A DNA stretch of 64,000 bases, taken from Moheibacter stercoris. GTDB taxonomy: Bacteria; Bacteroidota; Bacteroidia; Flavobacteriales; Weeksellaceae. Positions 43,969 to 52,770 of this stretch are shown here, piece after piece (position 1 is the first letter of the stretch; each line of letters opens with the position of its first letter). Made by a program: the position numbers and the translations under genes. Location of the stretch: contig NZ_JBEPMO010000001.1 of assembly GCF_040545805.1 (NCBI RefSeq), positions 372,001 to 436,000 on the forward strand, read 5' to 3'. The notes beneath the pieces were generated by a model. It made no database searches. It was not told where the DNA came from and saw only the letters and a list, made by a program, of their open reading frames with translations.

Positions 43969-44865
43969 ATGCAAAGTCTTAAACTATTTCTATTATTTCT
44001 TATTCCTTATTTGGGATATGCGAGTCCGCAAATACCTGAATTACTCATTTATAAAAACGACACTATACCTATTTATAATTTGATAATTGAAGATTATCTC
44101 GAGAAAAATAATTTGGATATTTTAGGTGGGAGTGAGGGGGAACTATTTGGTTTAAACTTTAGAGGAGGTAGCTTTAATTGTTGGCGAGGCTATCAAGGAA
44201 TATATAAAATAGAAAACGATAGTTTGTTTATTGTTGATATGAAAGAGATCGGAGGATTTCTTGAATTTGACAATCAAGAAATTCCAGTGAATCCAAACCC
44301 CAAGGTTAGTTTAATGAAGGAAATTTTTAAGGATAAAATTAAAAATAATAAGGTTTTTGTAGATTGGGTTTCTTACGATATTTCCATTAAAAATGGTGAT
44401 ATTTTAAGTTGGGATGGAGTATTTCGATACACGTATGAAAAAGAGATTTTATTGTCTTTTAATAACGGAAAACTATCTAAAATTTCAAATGTTCAAAATT
44501 ATGTAGAAATGCCAAATGGTATAAAACGTAAATATCAATCACAACCACAAAATGATATTTTTAATGCCTTAGAAAAAATAAAATGGAAGGATCCATATAA
44601 TTTGGATTGTTCTGAAAAATATACATTTCTAATCGGAAAGAAAGGGAAAATTAAAAAAATTTAAGTAGTTACCTATAAATCTGAAGAAGAAACATTAGAA
44701 TTTATGGGTAAGGAAGTTTATGATTATTGTATTAAGGAAATAGGAAATGCTGTTAAAAACCTTCAATTTGATATTGTAAAAGATTTAGGTAAACCTATTG
44801 AAGAAAAAGTATTTCTAGAGATTTGGGTAAATGATGACGGCTCAATTGAAAACTGGAATATGTAG
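43969..44865 (+). pseudogene. Exported protein gene interrupted by an in-frame stop
   Basis: The first open part (43969-44664, 231 codons) has a signal peptide (MQSLKLFLLFLIPYLGYASP). It ends at a TAA (44662-44664), but the same frame continues open for another 66 codons to a TAG at 44863-44865, with plausible protein sequence (VVTYKSEEETLEFMGKEVY, then CIKEIGNAVKNLQ, FLEIWVNDDGSIENWNM). The FLIGKKGKIKKI-stop-VVTY junction looks like one domain split by a nonsense change; the end faintly resembles a TonB-C-like strand pattern. The original product was probably about 298 residues. Function unknown. It lies between the GNAT gene and a duplicated GNAT tail, and is AT-rich compared with neighbours. 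Confidence 0.65.
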
Positions 44866-44886
44866 TAAATTGTATATGATGAATTT

Positions 44887-45006
44887 GGTTATTTCACTTA
44901 TTGCGGAGAAATCCAAGTTTCCGACTGACCTAGGAAGGCGTTTGAGAAAGTTCTGAAATGAGAATGCCACGCTCCTAGTCATTGCGAGGCACGAAGCAAT
45001 CTCACG
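44887..45006 (+). pseudogene. Decayed duplicate of the GNAT 3' end
   Basis: Translated in frame it reads GYFTYCGEIQVSD-stop-PRKAFEKVLK-stop, against GYTYCGEIQVSDGARKAFEKVLK in the intact GNAT gene at 43671-43742. The DNA downstream (GAGAATGCCAyGCTCCTAGT and the TCATTGCGAGG repeat) is also shared, so the copy is about 120 bases. A 3-base insertion and an internal TGA show divergence from the source. It has no start and cannot encode a functional enzyme. Confidence 0.75.
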
Positions 45007-45019
45007 AACACAATGGAAA

Positions 45020-45334
45020 CTAATTATTCAATCCCGAAAACTGCTCCAAAATCTCATCATACAAATCCTTCCACTCAGGATTAATGGAATTTATCAAATC
45101 AATTTTCTTTTGTCTTGACCCAGCTTTTAATTGTTTTTCACGACCAATCGCATCTCCGATAAATTGAAAGGCTTCATAATAAACCAAGTAGTTAAGATTA
45201 TACCTTGAACTAAAACTATTTCTATAAAATTTAGTTCGATGTTGATTAATTCGTTGAATTATATTGGATGTAACACCAATATAAAGTGTTGTTTTGTTTT
45301 TATTGGTTAGGATGTAAACGAAGCCAGGTTTCAT
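45020..45334 (-). CDS. GIY-YIG nuclease family protein
   Basis: 104 residues with the GIY-YIG fold: GFVYILTNKNKTTLYIGVTS (motif positions VYI and YIG), the Arg of NIIQRINQHRTK, the Tyr/Glu region LVYYEAF, then AIGREKQLKAGSRQKKIDLI. It resembles the small stand-alone proteins related to UhbA/UPF0213 and to the nuclease domain of UvrC, which are common and often multicopy in Bacteroidota. The role is uncertain. It is flanked on both sides by TCATTGCGAGG-type repeats (44978-45006 and 45361-45495), so it sits in a small repeat-bordered cassette. Confidence 0.85.
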   Translation of the reverse strand: MKPGFVYILTNKNKTTLYIGVTSNIIQRINQHRTKFYRNSFSSRYNLNYLVYYEAFQFIGDAIGREKQLKAGSRQKKIDLINSINPEWKDLYDEILEQFSGLNN

Positions 45335-45360
45335 AACTGTAATTTACATATTTGTGTTGA

Positions 45361-45495
45361 GATTGCCACGCTTCATTGCATTTCGCTCGCAATGACCTAC
45401 TGCACGTCATTGCGAGCAGGAGGCACGACGACGAAGCAATCCCGCGCAGGCAATGACCGAACCCACATCATTGTGAAGCTCGTAGCAATCCCACG
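45361..45495. repeat. Cluster of TCATTGCGAGG-type repeats
   Basis: One inverted copy (45361-45396) followed by two direct, diverged copies (45407-45450 and about 45465-45495). Together with 44978-45006 they bracket the GIY-YIG gene. Confidence 0.7.
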
Positions 45496-45563
45496 TACGC
45501 AAAAATAAAATCCACGCATTCCCAAAATTTCCTTAATTTCAATTCTCGAAACTTAATGATCTC

Positions 45564-47252
45564 ATGCGCAATAAATTATTTCGAAAGAAATCGATTGAAA
45601 AACTCGTTCAAGAAAGTGAAAATTCATCCAATCCCCTCAAAAAAGTTCTTTCTGTCAAGGATTTAACCTTTATGGGAATTGCTGCTGTAGTAGGCGCAGG
45701 TATCTTTTCCACCATTGGTTCAGCAGCTTATAATGGCGGTCCGGGCGTATCGCTTTTGTTTATCATTACTGCCGTTACTTGCGGATTTACCGCACTGTGT
45801 TATGCGGAATTTGCCAGTCGGATTCCCGTTTCAGGAAGTGCTTATACCTATTCGTACGTTGCTTTTGGGGAAATTGCCGCTTGGATCATTGGCTGGGCAT
45901 TGATTCTCGAATATTCCATTGGGAACATTGTCGTAGCCATTTCGTGGAGTAGTTATTTCAATAATTTACTCGTGCATTTGCTCAACATCCATCTGCCCGA
46001 TTGGATGATCATCGATCCGATGACTGCAAAAAATGCCTTTCTAGAATCGACTCAAGCGTTAAAAGATCCGACTATTTTAACCGCCAAACAGATTAAAAGT
46101 TATCAATTTGCCATCAATGCGTACAATTCCGCTCCTGAAATCGGGGGAACCAAAATATTTTTCAATCTTCCAGCATTTATTATCGTTGCGCTGATTACGT
46201 GGTTGGCTTATATCGGAATCAAAGAAAGTAAGAAATCGGCCAATTTTATGGTCTATTTCAAAGTAGCGGTAATCATTTTCGTGATTGTGGCGGGAGCATT
46301 CTTTGTTGATACCAACAATTGGCGTCCGTTTTTACCCAATGGATTCGAAGGTGTTTTGAAAGGAGTTTCAGCTGTATTCTATGCCTACATTGGGTTTGAT
46401 GCGATTTCGACCATGGCGGAAGAAACCAAAAATCCGCAACGCGATATGCCAAGAGGGATGATTTATTCGCTTCTGATTTGTACCGGATTGTACATTTTAA
46501 TTGCTTTGACGCTTACTGGAATTGAACATTATTCGCATTTCAACAATGTCACCGATCCATTGGCATTTGTATTTGAAGATCGTGCGCCTTGGATTGAAAA
46601 AATCGTTTCGATTTCTGCTGTGGTGGCGACCACTTCCGTTTTGTTGGTTTTCCAAATTGGGCAACCTAGAATTTGGATGAGTATGAGCCGTGACGGACTT
46701 TTACCCAAACAATTCCAGAAAATTCATCCAAAATACCAAACGCCTTCATTCGCAACCATCGTTACGGGAATCATTGTGGGAATTGGAGCTTTGTTCATTG
46801 AAAGTGATTTGGTGACCGATTTGACGAGCATCGGAACTTTGTTCGCCTTTATTTTGGTTTCGGGTGGTGTTTTGTTTTTACCGCCAAAAATCAAAGAAAA
46901 AGGAAAATTCCATTTGCCGTATATCAATGGAAAATTCATCATTCCGCTTTTGTTTGCTTTATTTGTTTACATATTTAGAGAACGAGCAATGGCGGCGTTT
47001 ACCGAATTCCATTGGAACAATACCGAAGAAGTTTTGTTCCTTGTTTTCTTGGTATTCGCTGCGAGCATCAGTGTATTGACTTTCTTGCGAAACTATTCGT
47101 TCATCCCAATTATGGGTGTTTTGATGTGTTCATATATGATGGTAGAAATTCCTTTGGTGAGCTGGATGTGGTTCTTGGTTTGGATGGCAGTCGGATTGTT
47201 GATTTATTTCTTGTACGGCTATCGAAATAGTAAATTGAATCAAGAAAATTAA
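45564..47252 (+). CDS. APC family amino acid permease (CAT-like)
   Basis: A 562-residue inner-membrane transporter with about 12 or more hydrophobic helices. The first helix has the APC unwound motif MGIAAVVGAGIFSTIGSAA, and helix 6 region reads FYAYIGFDAISTMAEETKNP, typical of cationic amino acid transporters (CAT/YfnA type). A ~60-residue polar insertion between helices 4 and 5 (about 145-205, PMTAKNAFLESTQALKD) is unusual but present in other Bacteroidota members. The substrate is not determinable. A small lipoprotein gene starts five bases after its stop. Confidence 0.93.
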   Translation: MRNKLFRKKSIEKLVQESENSSNPLKKVLSVKDLTFMGIAAVVGAGIFSTIGSAAYNGGPGVSLLFIITAVTCGFTALCYAEFASRIPVSGSAYTYSYVAFGEIAAWIIGWALILEYSIGNIVVAISWSSYFNNLLVHLLNIHLPDWMIIDPMTAKNAFLESTQALKDPTILTAKQIKSYQFAINAYNSAPEIGGTKIFFNLPAFIIVALITWLAYIGIKESKKSANFMVYFKVAVIIFVIVAGAFFVDTNNWRPFLPNGFEGVLKGVSAVFYAYIGFDAISTMAEETKNPQRDMPRGMIYSLLICTGLYILIALTLTGIEHYSHFNNVTDPLAFVFEDRAPWIEKIVSISAVVATTSVLLVFQIGQPRIWMSMSRDGLLPKQFQKIHPKYQTPSFATIVTGIIVGIGALFIESDLVTDLTSIGTLFAFILVSGGVLFLPPKIKEKGKFHLPYINGKFIIPLLFALFVYIFRERAMAAFTEFHWNNTEEVLFLVFLVFAASISVLTFLRNYSFIPIMGVLMCSYMMVEIPLVSWMWFLVWMAVGLLIYFLYGYRNSKLNQEN

Positions 47253-47256
47253 ATCA

Positions 47257-47901
47257 ATGAAAGCTTTCTTCTTTCTCACAATTCTGCTGATCATCTCTTG
47301 TAACCAAAAAGAACAAGAAGAAAAACTAATTGTAAAGTCACCAGAGGAAATTCAATCAGAAACATTTAATCGAGAAATTGCAGAGGCTCAAGAGGAAATA
47401 GATAAAATAATTCCAGAAGATTCTATTTATAGTTTTGTCAATACAGCCCTAAGTAGTAATAATATTTTCAATTATTGTGATTGTTTGAATGTTTTAAGTA
47501 ATTGGTTTGTTGATATTTCTGGGGATCTTTATTTCGTTGATCAATTGAGTAAAGAAATCGACATTGAAAAAGAAAGGAACTTTATAACTAAACAATATGT
47601 AGCTTCACTCAAATTTGAATGGAAAGAAAATCTGATAAAAGATAAAAGAATTATTAGGATACCTGATGAAATCAATAGTAGTCAAGAACCAATTTCGGAG
47701 TTATTCAAATTAATGGAAGTTCAAGATTGTTGTTTTACAACCGTTTCGAAACCCATATTTTTCCAAAACTTTCAGTACGCTGTTGTTGAAGTAAGTTATT
47801 ATTGTGGAGTTGAATGTGCTGAACGAGCAAATTACATTTATGAACGTGATGAAAAAGGCAATTGGAAACTAATAAAAGAATATAATCACATTTTTGCCTA
47901 A
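47257..47901 (+). CDS. Uncharacterised Cys-containing lipoprotein
   Basis: 214 residues, not recognised. Lipoprotein signal MKAFFFLTILLIISC (Cys15). The mature region is acidic at first (EEIQSETFNREIAEAQEEID), then carries clustered cysteines (NYCDCLNV, QDCCFTT, YYCGVECAERANY) that could form disulfides in the envelope. The end YIYERDEKGNWKLIKEYNH resembles DUF-type stress lipoproteins in Flavobacteria. It sits between two APC permeases, five bases after the first and 37 bases before the second, so the three probably form an operon. Confidence 0.65.
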   Translation: MKAFFFLTILLIISCNQKEQEEKLIVKSPEEIQSETFNREIAEAQEEIDKIIPEDSIYSFVNTALSSNNIFNYCDCLNVLSNWFVDISGDLYFVDQLSKEIDIEKERNFITKQYVASLKFEWKENLIKDKRIIRIPDEINSSQEPISELFKLMEVQDCCFTTVSKPIFFQNFQYAVVEVSYYCGVECAERANYIYERDEKGNWKLIKEYNHIFA

Positions 47902-47938
47902 TTTAATTCCGAATAATTTAAAATTTTAAATTTCTGAA

Positions 47939-49351
47939 ATGGAAGAAAATCAACCCCAAGAAATGAAACGAGCGCTCGGTCTTTTGGACGGGACAATGCT
48001 CGTGGCCGGATCGATGATCGGTTCCGGAATTTTCATCGTGAGTGCAGACATTGCTCGAAATGTAGGAAGTGCAGGCTGGTTGATTTTGGTTTGGGTTTTA
48101 ACGGGTTTGATTACGCTGACAGCTGCTCTGAGTTATGGCGAACTTTCGGGAATTTTCCCCAAAGCAGGCGGACAGTATGTGTATTTGCGTGAAGCCTATG
48201 GGAAATTGGTGGCTTTCCTTTACGGATGGGGACTTTTTGCCATCATCCAAACGGGCACAATTGCGGCGGTTGGTGTTGCCTTTGCGAAATTTACAGCATA
48301 TGTTTTTCCGATTTTTGGAGAAGAAAATATATTGTTTCAAATCCTAGAACTTAAGGTTTCGGCTGCGCAAATCTTAGGAATTCTCTCCATTGTGTTTTTG
48401 ACTTGGTTGAATTCGCGAGGTGTGAAAAACGGAAAATTCATCCAGACTTTTTTGACGATAATCAAGATCTTATCACTAGTAGGATTGATTGTCGCAGGAT
48501 TGATTTTTGCATTTGATGGCGATGTTTGGAATGCGAACTGGGCGAATGCTTGGCAAGCAGGAAGATGGACCCAAGATCCGCAAGCTTTTGTTACCGTAGC
48601 AGGAATGGCCGTTTTTGCAGGAGTCGTTTCGGCGATGGTAGGTTCTTTGTTTTCGTCTGATGCTTGGAACAATGTGACGTTTATCGCGGGCGAAATGAAA
48701 AATCCGGCGCGAAACATAGGTTTGAGTTTGTTTTTTGGAACTTTGATTGTGACGGTTGCTTATGTACTGATGAATTTGATGTACGTGGCGACTTTGCCGA
48801 TGAATGAAATTGCTTCAGCGCAAAATGACCGTGTTGCCGTTGCTTCGGCTTTGAAAATATTTGGGTCCGAAGGAGCGCTGATTATTGCGGTGATGATAAT
48901 GATTTCAACGTTTGGCTGCAACAATGGATTGATTTTGTCGGGCGCGAGAGTGTATTATACGATGGCAAAGGACGGCTTGTTTTTCAAAAAAGCAGGCGAA
49001 TTGAATCAGTTCGAAGTTCCTTCTTGGGGATTATGGATTCAATGCATTTGGGCTTCGGCGCTTTGCTTAAGCGGAAAATACGGTGATTTACTCGATTATG
49101 TGGTGATGGCGGTATTGGTATTTTACATTTTAACCATCGCTGGAATTTTCATTTTGCGCAAAAAACGTCCTGATTTAAAACGAACCTATAAAGCTTTTGG
49201 CTATCCGGTTTTACCTGCTTTGTATATCTTGACCGCTACTACAATTTGCATTGGATTATTGGTGTACAAAACAACTTATACTTGGCCTGGACTTTTGATT
49301 ATACTTCTTGGAATCCCGATTTATTATATAATGAATCGATCTAAATCATAA
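47939..49351 (+). CDS. APC family amino acid permease
   Basis: A 470-residue inner-membrane transporter with about 12 helices, closer to the LAT/SteT-like exchangers: GLLDGTMLVAGSMIGSGIF (helix 1 with its GSG), LSYGELSGIFPKAGGQYVYLREAYG, and SLFSSDAWNNVTFIAGEMKNPARNIG at helix 6. No extracytoplasmic domain. It is about 92 residues shorter than the first permease and only distantly similar, so this is not a recent duplication. It follows a small lipoprotein gene on the same strand. Substrate unknown. Confidence 0.93.
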   Translation: MEENQPQEMKRALGLLDGTMLVAGSMIGSGIFIVSADIARNVGSAGWLILVWVLTGLITLTAALSYGELSGIFPKAGGQYVYLREAYGKLVAFLYGWGLFAIIQTGTIAAVGVAFAKFTAYVFPIFGEENILFQILELKVSAAQILGILSIVFLTWLNSRGVKNGKFIQTFLTIIKILSLVGLIVAGLIFAFDGDVWNANWANAWQAGRWTQDPQAFVTVAGMAVFAGVVSAMVGSLFSSDAWNNVTFIAGEMKNPARNIGLSLFFGTLIVTVAYVLMNLMYVATLPMNEIASAQNDRVAVASALKIFGSEGALIIAVMIMISTFGCNNGLILSGARVYYTMAKDGLFFKKAGELNQFEVPSWGLWIQCIWASALCLSGKYGDLLDYVVMAVLVFYILTIAGIFILRKKRPDLKRTYKAFGYPVLPALYILTATTICIGLLVYKTTYTWPGLLIILLGIPIYYIMNRSKS

Positions 49352-49387
49352 AAAAACATTATCAAGGTTATTTTCAGTATTATGATT

Positions 49388-49402
49388 AACCTTGACAAGG
49401 TT
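49388..49402. repeat. AACCTTGACAAGGTT palindrome
   Basis: Perfect odd palindrome downstream of the second permease. Another CCTTGTCAAGG lies at about 62924 after hutH. It may be a weak terminator or a dispersed element. Confidence 0.4.
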
Positions 49403-49428
49403 GATACAATCTTTAATAAAAAGGAGCA

Positions 49429-49725
49429 ATGAAATTTGATGAGAAAGGTTTTTACTTCAAGGATAAATTCATTTTATGGGATGAAATTGAAACCATTTCT
49501 ACCTATAAAATTGATCGTCTAGTCGTAGATGATATAATTCTTGAATTGACAACTGAAAACTTTATTTATTCCTTTTCCGAAGAACTTGAAAATTGGCGAA
49601 ATTTTGCTGAATTCATTTCGATAAAATTCGAGTTAGAAGATTTTTATATTTGGTTTGAAAGAGTGATGAAACCAGCTTTTAAAGAGAATAGGGCTTTGTT
49701 GTTTGATCGAAATTCAATTCGTTAG
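49429..49725 (+). CDS. Small uncharacterised protein
   Basis: 98 residues, no signal peptide or membrane helix. It begins MKFDEKGFYFKDKFILWDEI and contains beta-rich PH-like strands (ISTYKIDRLVVDDIILEL, then FIYSFSEELENWRNFAEFI). The layout W-x-E-I followed by I-x-x-Y-K resembles small YcxB/PH-like proteins, but no family is assigned. An AAAAAGGAGC sequence just upstream is a rare candidate Shine-Dalgarno site, unusual for this genome. It precedes the GRDP-like membrane protein by 36 bases. Confidence 0.6.
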   Translation: MKFDEKGFYFKDKFILWDEIETISTYKIDRLVVDDIILELTTENFIYSFSEELENWRNFAEFISIKFELEDFYIWFERVMKPAFKENRALLFDRNSIR

Positions 49726-49761
49726 AAATTAGTATCTTCGGTTGGACTTAAACAGGAAACA

Positions 49762-51120
49762 ATGAACCAAGCATTGTGGGAAAGAATTGAAGCTTTTGAG
49801 ATCGATCAACCTATGAGCGAATATAGTTTTTCGGTACGATTGGCACACGAAAACTTCTGGACCGAAGAATTTACCCAAAAAGCCATTCTCGAATACAAGA
49901 AATTTATGTATTTGGCGGCTGTTTCAGACCAAATGGTTTCGCCTTCTGAAATCATCGACAAAGTCTGGCATGAGCATTTGGTTTTTACGAAATCCTATGA
50001 AGAATTTTGCCAGTTATTGGGAAAACAAATTCATCATATTCCTTCGACACACCAAAAAGGTGAATTTGAAAAATTTCGGCAAGCAAGAACTCATACTAGT
50101 GAATTGTATCAAAAAAAATTTGGGGAACAACCTTCTGATATTTGGAACCAACATTCGATGTACGATAGTTTGAATTTGAAAAAGGCAAAGGTGAAATTAC
50201 GAACCAAACTTTTGGTGGTTTTGAGTTTGTTTGTCATCTTGTTTTTTCCCTTGTATTCATACTCCAGTCCTATCATTCGTTTAATGAGTGATCAAAGCTT
50301 TTTATGGGGATTTTTCATTTTGGGAGTTTTGTTGATTGTCGTGATGGAATTATACAATCAGTTTAAAATGAGGAAATTAATCAAAGGATTTTCAAAGGAT
50401 TCCTTCTTTTTTTATTTATCGGCCGATGAATTAATTTACTTAAAAACCCGAAACATCAAGACGCCAATTTTGGGAATTTTACATGAATTGGTAGAAAAAG
50501 GTTGGGTTCGCATAAATTCGGATAAGAAAATAGAATTGCTGAAGAATAATTCAAGTTCTGACCCAAAGGAAAATCAAGTTTTGGAAGTAATCAATCATCA
50601 TGAAATCATTGAATTTGAAAAATTCCAACGAATAATTTCGTCCAAAAAGATATTCCAGAATTTGTCTAACTCTATGGAAGCATTTGTGAAATATGTACAC
50701 AAATCACAACGGTATCATCGAATTTTCATTGTAAATGTTATCCTGTATTCCTTGTTTTTGAGTTTTGGATTCATTCGATTGAAATTGGGAATAAATAATA
50801 ATGAACCGATTGGATATTTAGTTTTTTTTCTTTTACTTTTTTCAATTGGTTTTATCGTTGTGCTTGCGACTCTTTCTCAATTTGCCTTTTCGAGATCCAT
50901 AAAACGCTATTACAAAAATTTTGTACTGCCTCAAACGATTGGGTCAGAAAATTGGAAGTTGAGTTATTATTTATTGGGAGCGTCTGTTTTGGCAGCGAGT
51001 TTTGCACCAATTACGGGATATAACAGAAATCAATCAAATGGTGGATGCGGAACTTCTGGTTGCGCTTCTTCTGGTTGCGGCTCATCTTGTGGTGGAGGTT
51101 GCGGCGGATGTGGAGGTTGA
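49762..51120 (+). CDS. Membrane protein with GRDP-like N-terminus and Cys/Gly-rich tail (TIGR04222-like)
   Basis: 452 residues. The N-terminal ~135 residues contain IDKVWHEHLVFTKSYEEFC, the core of GRDP/DUF1399-type domains known mainly from glycine-rich-domain proteins. A membrane segment with about five hydrophobic helices (about 150-200 and 325-417) flanks a soluble region. The C-terminal 26 residues are almost only Gly, Cys and Ser (GGCGTSGCASSGCG, then SSCGGGCGGCGG). This arrangement resembles TIGR04222 membrane proteins, which end in a Cys/Gly-rich tail and whose function is unknown. The tail could bind metal or be a modified peptide-like extension. It converges with the TPR-LuxR gene at 51196. 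Confidence 0.7.
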   Translation: MNQALWERIEAFEIDQPMSEYSFSVRLAHENFWTEEFTQKAILEYKKFMYLAAVSDQMVSPSEIIDKVWHEHLVFTKSYEEFCQLLGKQIHHIPSTHQKGEFEKFRQARTHTSELYQKKFGEQPSDIWNQHSMYDSLNLKKAKVKLRTKLLVVLSLFVILFFPLYSYSSPIIRLMSDQSFLWGFFILGVLLIVVMELYNQFKMRKLIKGFSKDSFFFYLSADELIYLKTRNIKTPILGILHELVEKGWVRINSDKKIELLKNNSSSDPKENQVLEVINHHEIIEFEKFQRIISSKKIFQNLSNSMEAFVKYVHKSQRYHRIFIVNVILYSLFLSFGFIRLKLGINNNEPIGYLVFFLLLFSIGFIVVLATLSQFAFSRSIKRYYKNFVLPQTIGSENWKLSYYLLGASVLAASFAPITGYNRNQSNGGCGTSGCASSGCGSSCGGGCGGCGG

Positions 51121-51195
51121 TTTGGCTTCAACCAACCTATTTTTCGATAACGCAATTGCTTGTAAGATCCAATTCCTAAATGATCTACCAAGTGA

Positions 51196-52416
51196 TCAAT
51201 CCATTTTAAGATCGTATCGGTTTTCAATTCCAAGAATAGAATAAATCGTGCGGAGATGGTATTTCACTGTATTTTCAGAAATGAACAATTGAGCTCCAAT
51301 TTCTCGGTTGGTTTTGCCTTGTTTGACCAAATTGATGATTTCCAACTGTCTTTCTGTTAGCTCATATTTTGACAGGTCAAGTTTCATTTCGCCTTTTTCG
51401 TTTCGTTCGTTGGAAAGTGATTCTAGAAGATTCCTCATCTGTTCGTTTTCCAATTGAAATTCAGCTTTTTTCTTTTTGTTGATGTAGAAAAGACGGAAAA
51501 CAATCAAAGTAATAATCAAAATGATGGCTATGATACTATACAAAGTATAAGTTAAAAATTGTTTGGATTCCAATTTGGAATTTTGTCGATTGGCTGCTAT
51601 TTCTTTTTCTAATTGGCTTAATTGACCCGATTTATGGTGGTAATTGTAATTGTATTTCAAAGTGTCCACCATGCGAGAGTGGTGGTAGGCTCTTTCATAT
51701 TGTTTTAGTTCCGTGAAATGATTTTTCATGGATTCATTCATACCAATTTTATACACAATCATTTCGTAGCGATTGGCGTAGTACATGCCAGAATCAAATG
51801 CTAATTGGGCCAATTCTGTTTCTTGGGTTTTGGTATAGATTTCTATTTTTTTTCGGTAGATATTGGGTAAATCGGCAGGGCTTGATTTTTTCAAAAGAGG
51901 AATTGCTTCATCTAATTTTTTCAAGGCCAATTGATAATTTCCTTTTTCGAGCTCCAAGATGGCAAATACAGTAATCAGAAAGGCATGCGTCTGGTTGTCT
52001 AGCAAATGAAGTTGAATGGGGTCTAAATTTTCAACCAAGGCTTCTACTTCATCAAATTTTAAAAAATCAAATGCATGGAAAATTTGCTCTGCCAATATTC
52101 TGACTTGTACCTCTTCTTTTCGATCACTTTTAAGACCATATTCCTTTGCAAGATTGAGGTTCGTTAATGCGTGATGGTAATTAAATAATCGTTTATAAGT
52201 AATGGATTTCTGGAGGTAGGCGAGATATTTGTCGTAATTACCATATTCATCACTACCGATGATGTCCTCTAAAATACGAATGGATTCCGTAAAATTATTT
52301 TCACTATTGAGTTGAAAGATTTCTTTATTTAATTTTTCTGGATCTAGTTTTTGACCAAATCCTGATATCATCAACCCCAAAAAAAGAAGTACATAGCCAA
52401 TTCTCATTCCACTCAC
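51196..52416 (-). CDS. TPR membrane regulator with LuxR-type HTH (A)
   Basis: 406 residues. Signal peptide (MSGMRIGYVLLFLGLMISGF), about six TPR-like helical repeats, a transmembrane segment (LTYTLYSIIAIILIITLIVF), a coiled-coil linker, and a C-terminal GerE/LuxR HTH: LTERQLEIINLVKQGKTNRE, then IGAQLFISENTVKYHLRTIY. This is a one-component membrane regulator with a periplasmic sensor. It is paralogous to the gene at 53527 along its whole length, with identical motifs such as KSSPADLPNIYRKKI/QHSPKDLPNIYRKKI. A CTACC/GGGTAG inverted site lies 55-74 bases upstream, as at the paralogue. The outer-membrane protein gene is divergent from it. Confidence 0.88.
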   Translation of the reverse strand: MSGMRIGYVLLFLGLMISGFGQKLDPEKLNKEIFQLNSENNFTESIRILEDIIGSDEYGNYDKYLAYLQKSITYKRLFNYHHALTNLNLAKEYGLKSDRKEEVQVRILAEQIFHAFDFLKFDEVEALVENLDPIQLHLLDNQTHAFLITVFAILELEKGNYQLALKKLDEAIPLLKKSSPADLPNIYRKKIEIYTKTQETELAQLAFDSGMYYANRYEMIVYKIGMNESMKNHFTELKQYERAYHHSRMVDTLKYNYNYHHKSGQLSQLEKEIAANRQNSKLESKQFLTYTLYSIIAIILIITLIVFRLFYINKKKKAEFQLENEQMRNLLESLSNERNEKGEMKLDLSKYELTERQLEIINLVKQGKTNREIGAQLFISENTVKYHLRTIYSILGIENRYDLKMD

Positions 52417-52470
52417 TTTTCAAATAAAAAGTTTTGATTCTCATTTACGTATTGGTTTAGGAGAGGTTTT

Positions 52471-52490
52471 CTACCCTACCGAGTGGGTAG
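52471..52490. promoter_or_regulatory. Operator-like site 1 upstream of regulator A
   Basis: Inverted repeat CTACCC...GGGTAG (20 bp) within the 354-base divergent region between regulator A and the OMP gene. Related to sites 2 and 3: the minus strand reads CTACCCACTC, then GGTA, then GGGTAG. Confidence 0.5.
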
Positions 52491-52630
52491 TTTTTCTATT
52501 TAGAATAGAACGTTAAAGGTAGTAAATATTATAAGTTTAATCGGATAAAGAATTATGAAATAATTAAAAAGCTGATTAAATCTTTTATTTTAAATTTTAA
52601 TATACTTAGAACTAGTGATTTGTAAAATGA

Positions 52631-52645
52631 CTATTCTTTGGGTAG
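52631..52645. promoter_or_regulatory. Operator-like site 2 upstream of the OMP gene
   Basis: CTATTCTTTGGGTAG, the same half sites as site 3 (CTATTC and GGGTAG) with three extra bases between them; 126-140 bases before the OMP ATG. Otherwise 52417-52770 is AT-rich with no gene. Confidence 0.4.
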
Positions 52646-52770
52646 TCACGACTATACCTAGAACTATACCGGTTGGATTAGGTTTGAATTTGGCAAAATT
52701 TGATTTTAGCACCGCTGTTTAGGGTGAGAGTTAAACAGTAAAATTAGTATTAATCAAAAAAATTTTACGA

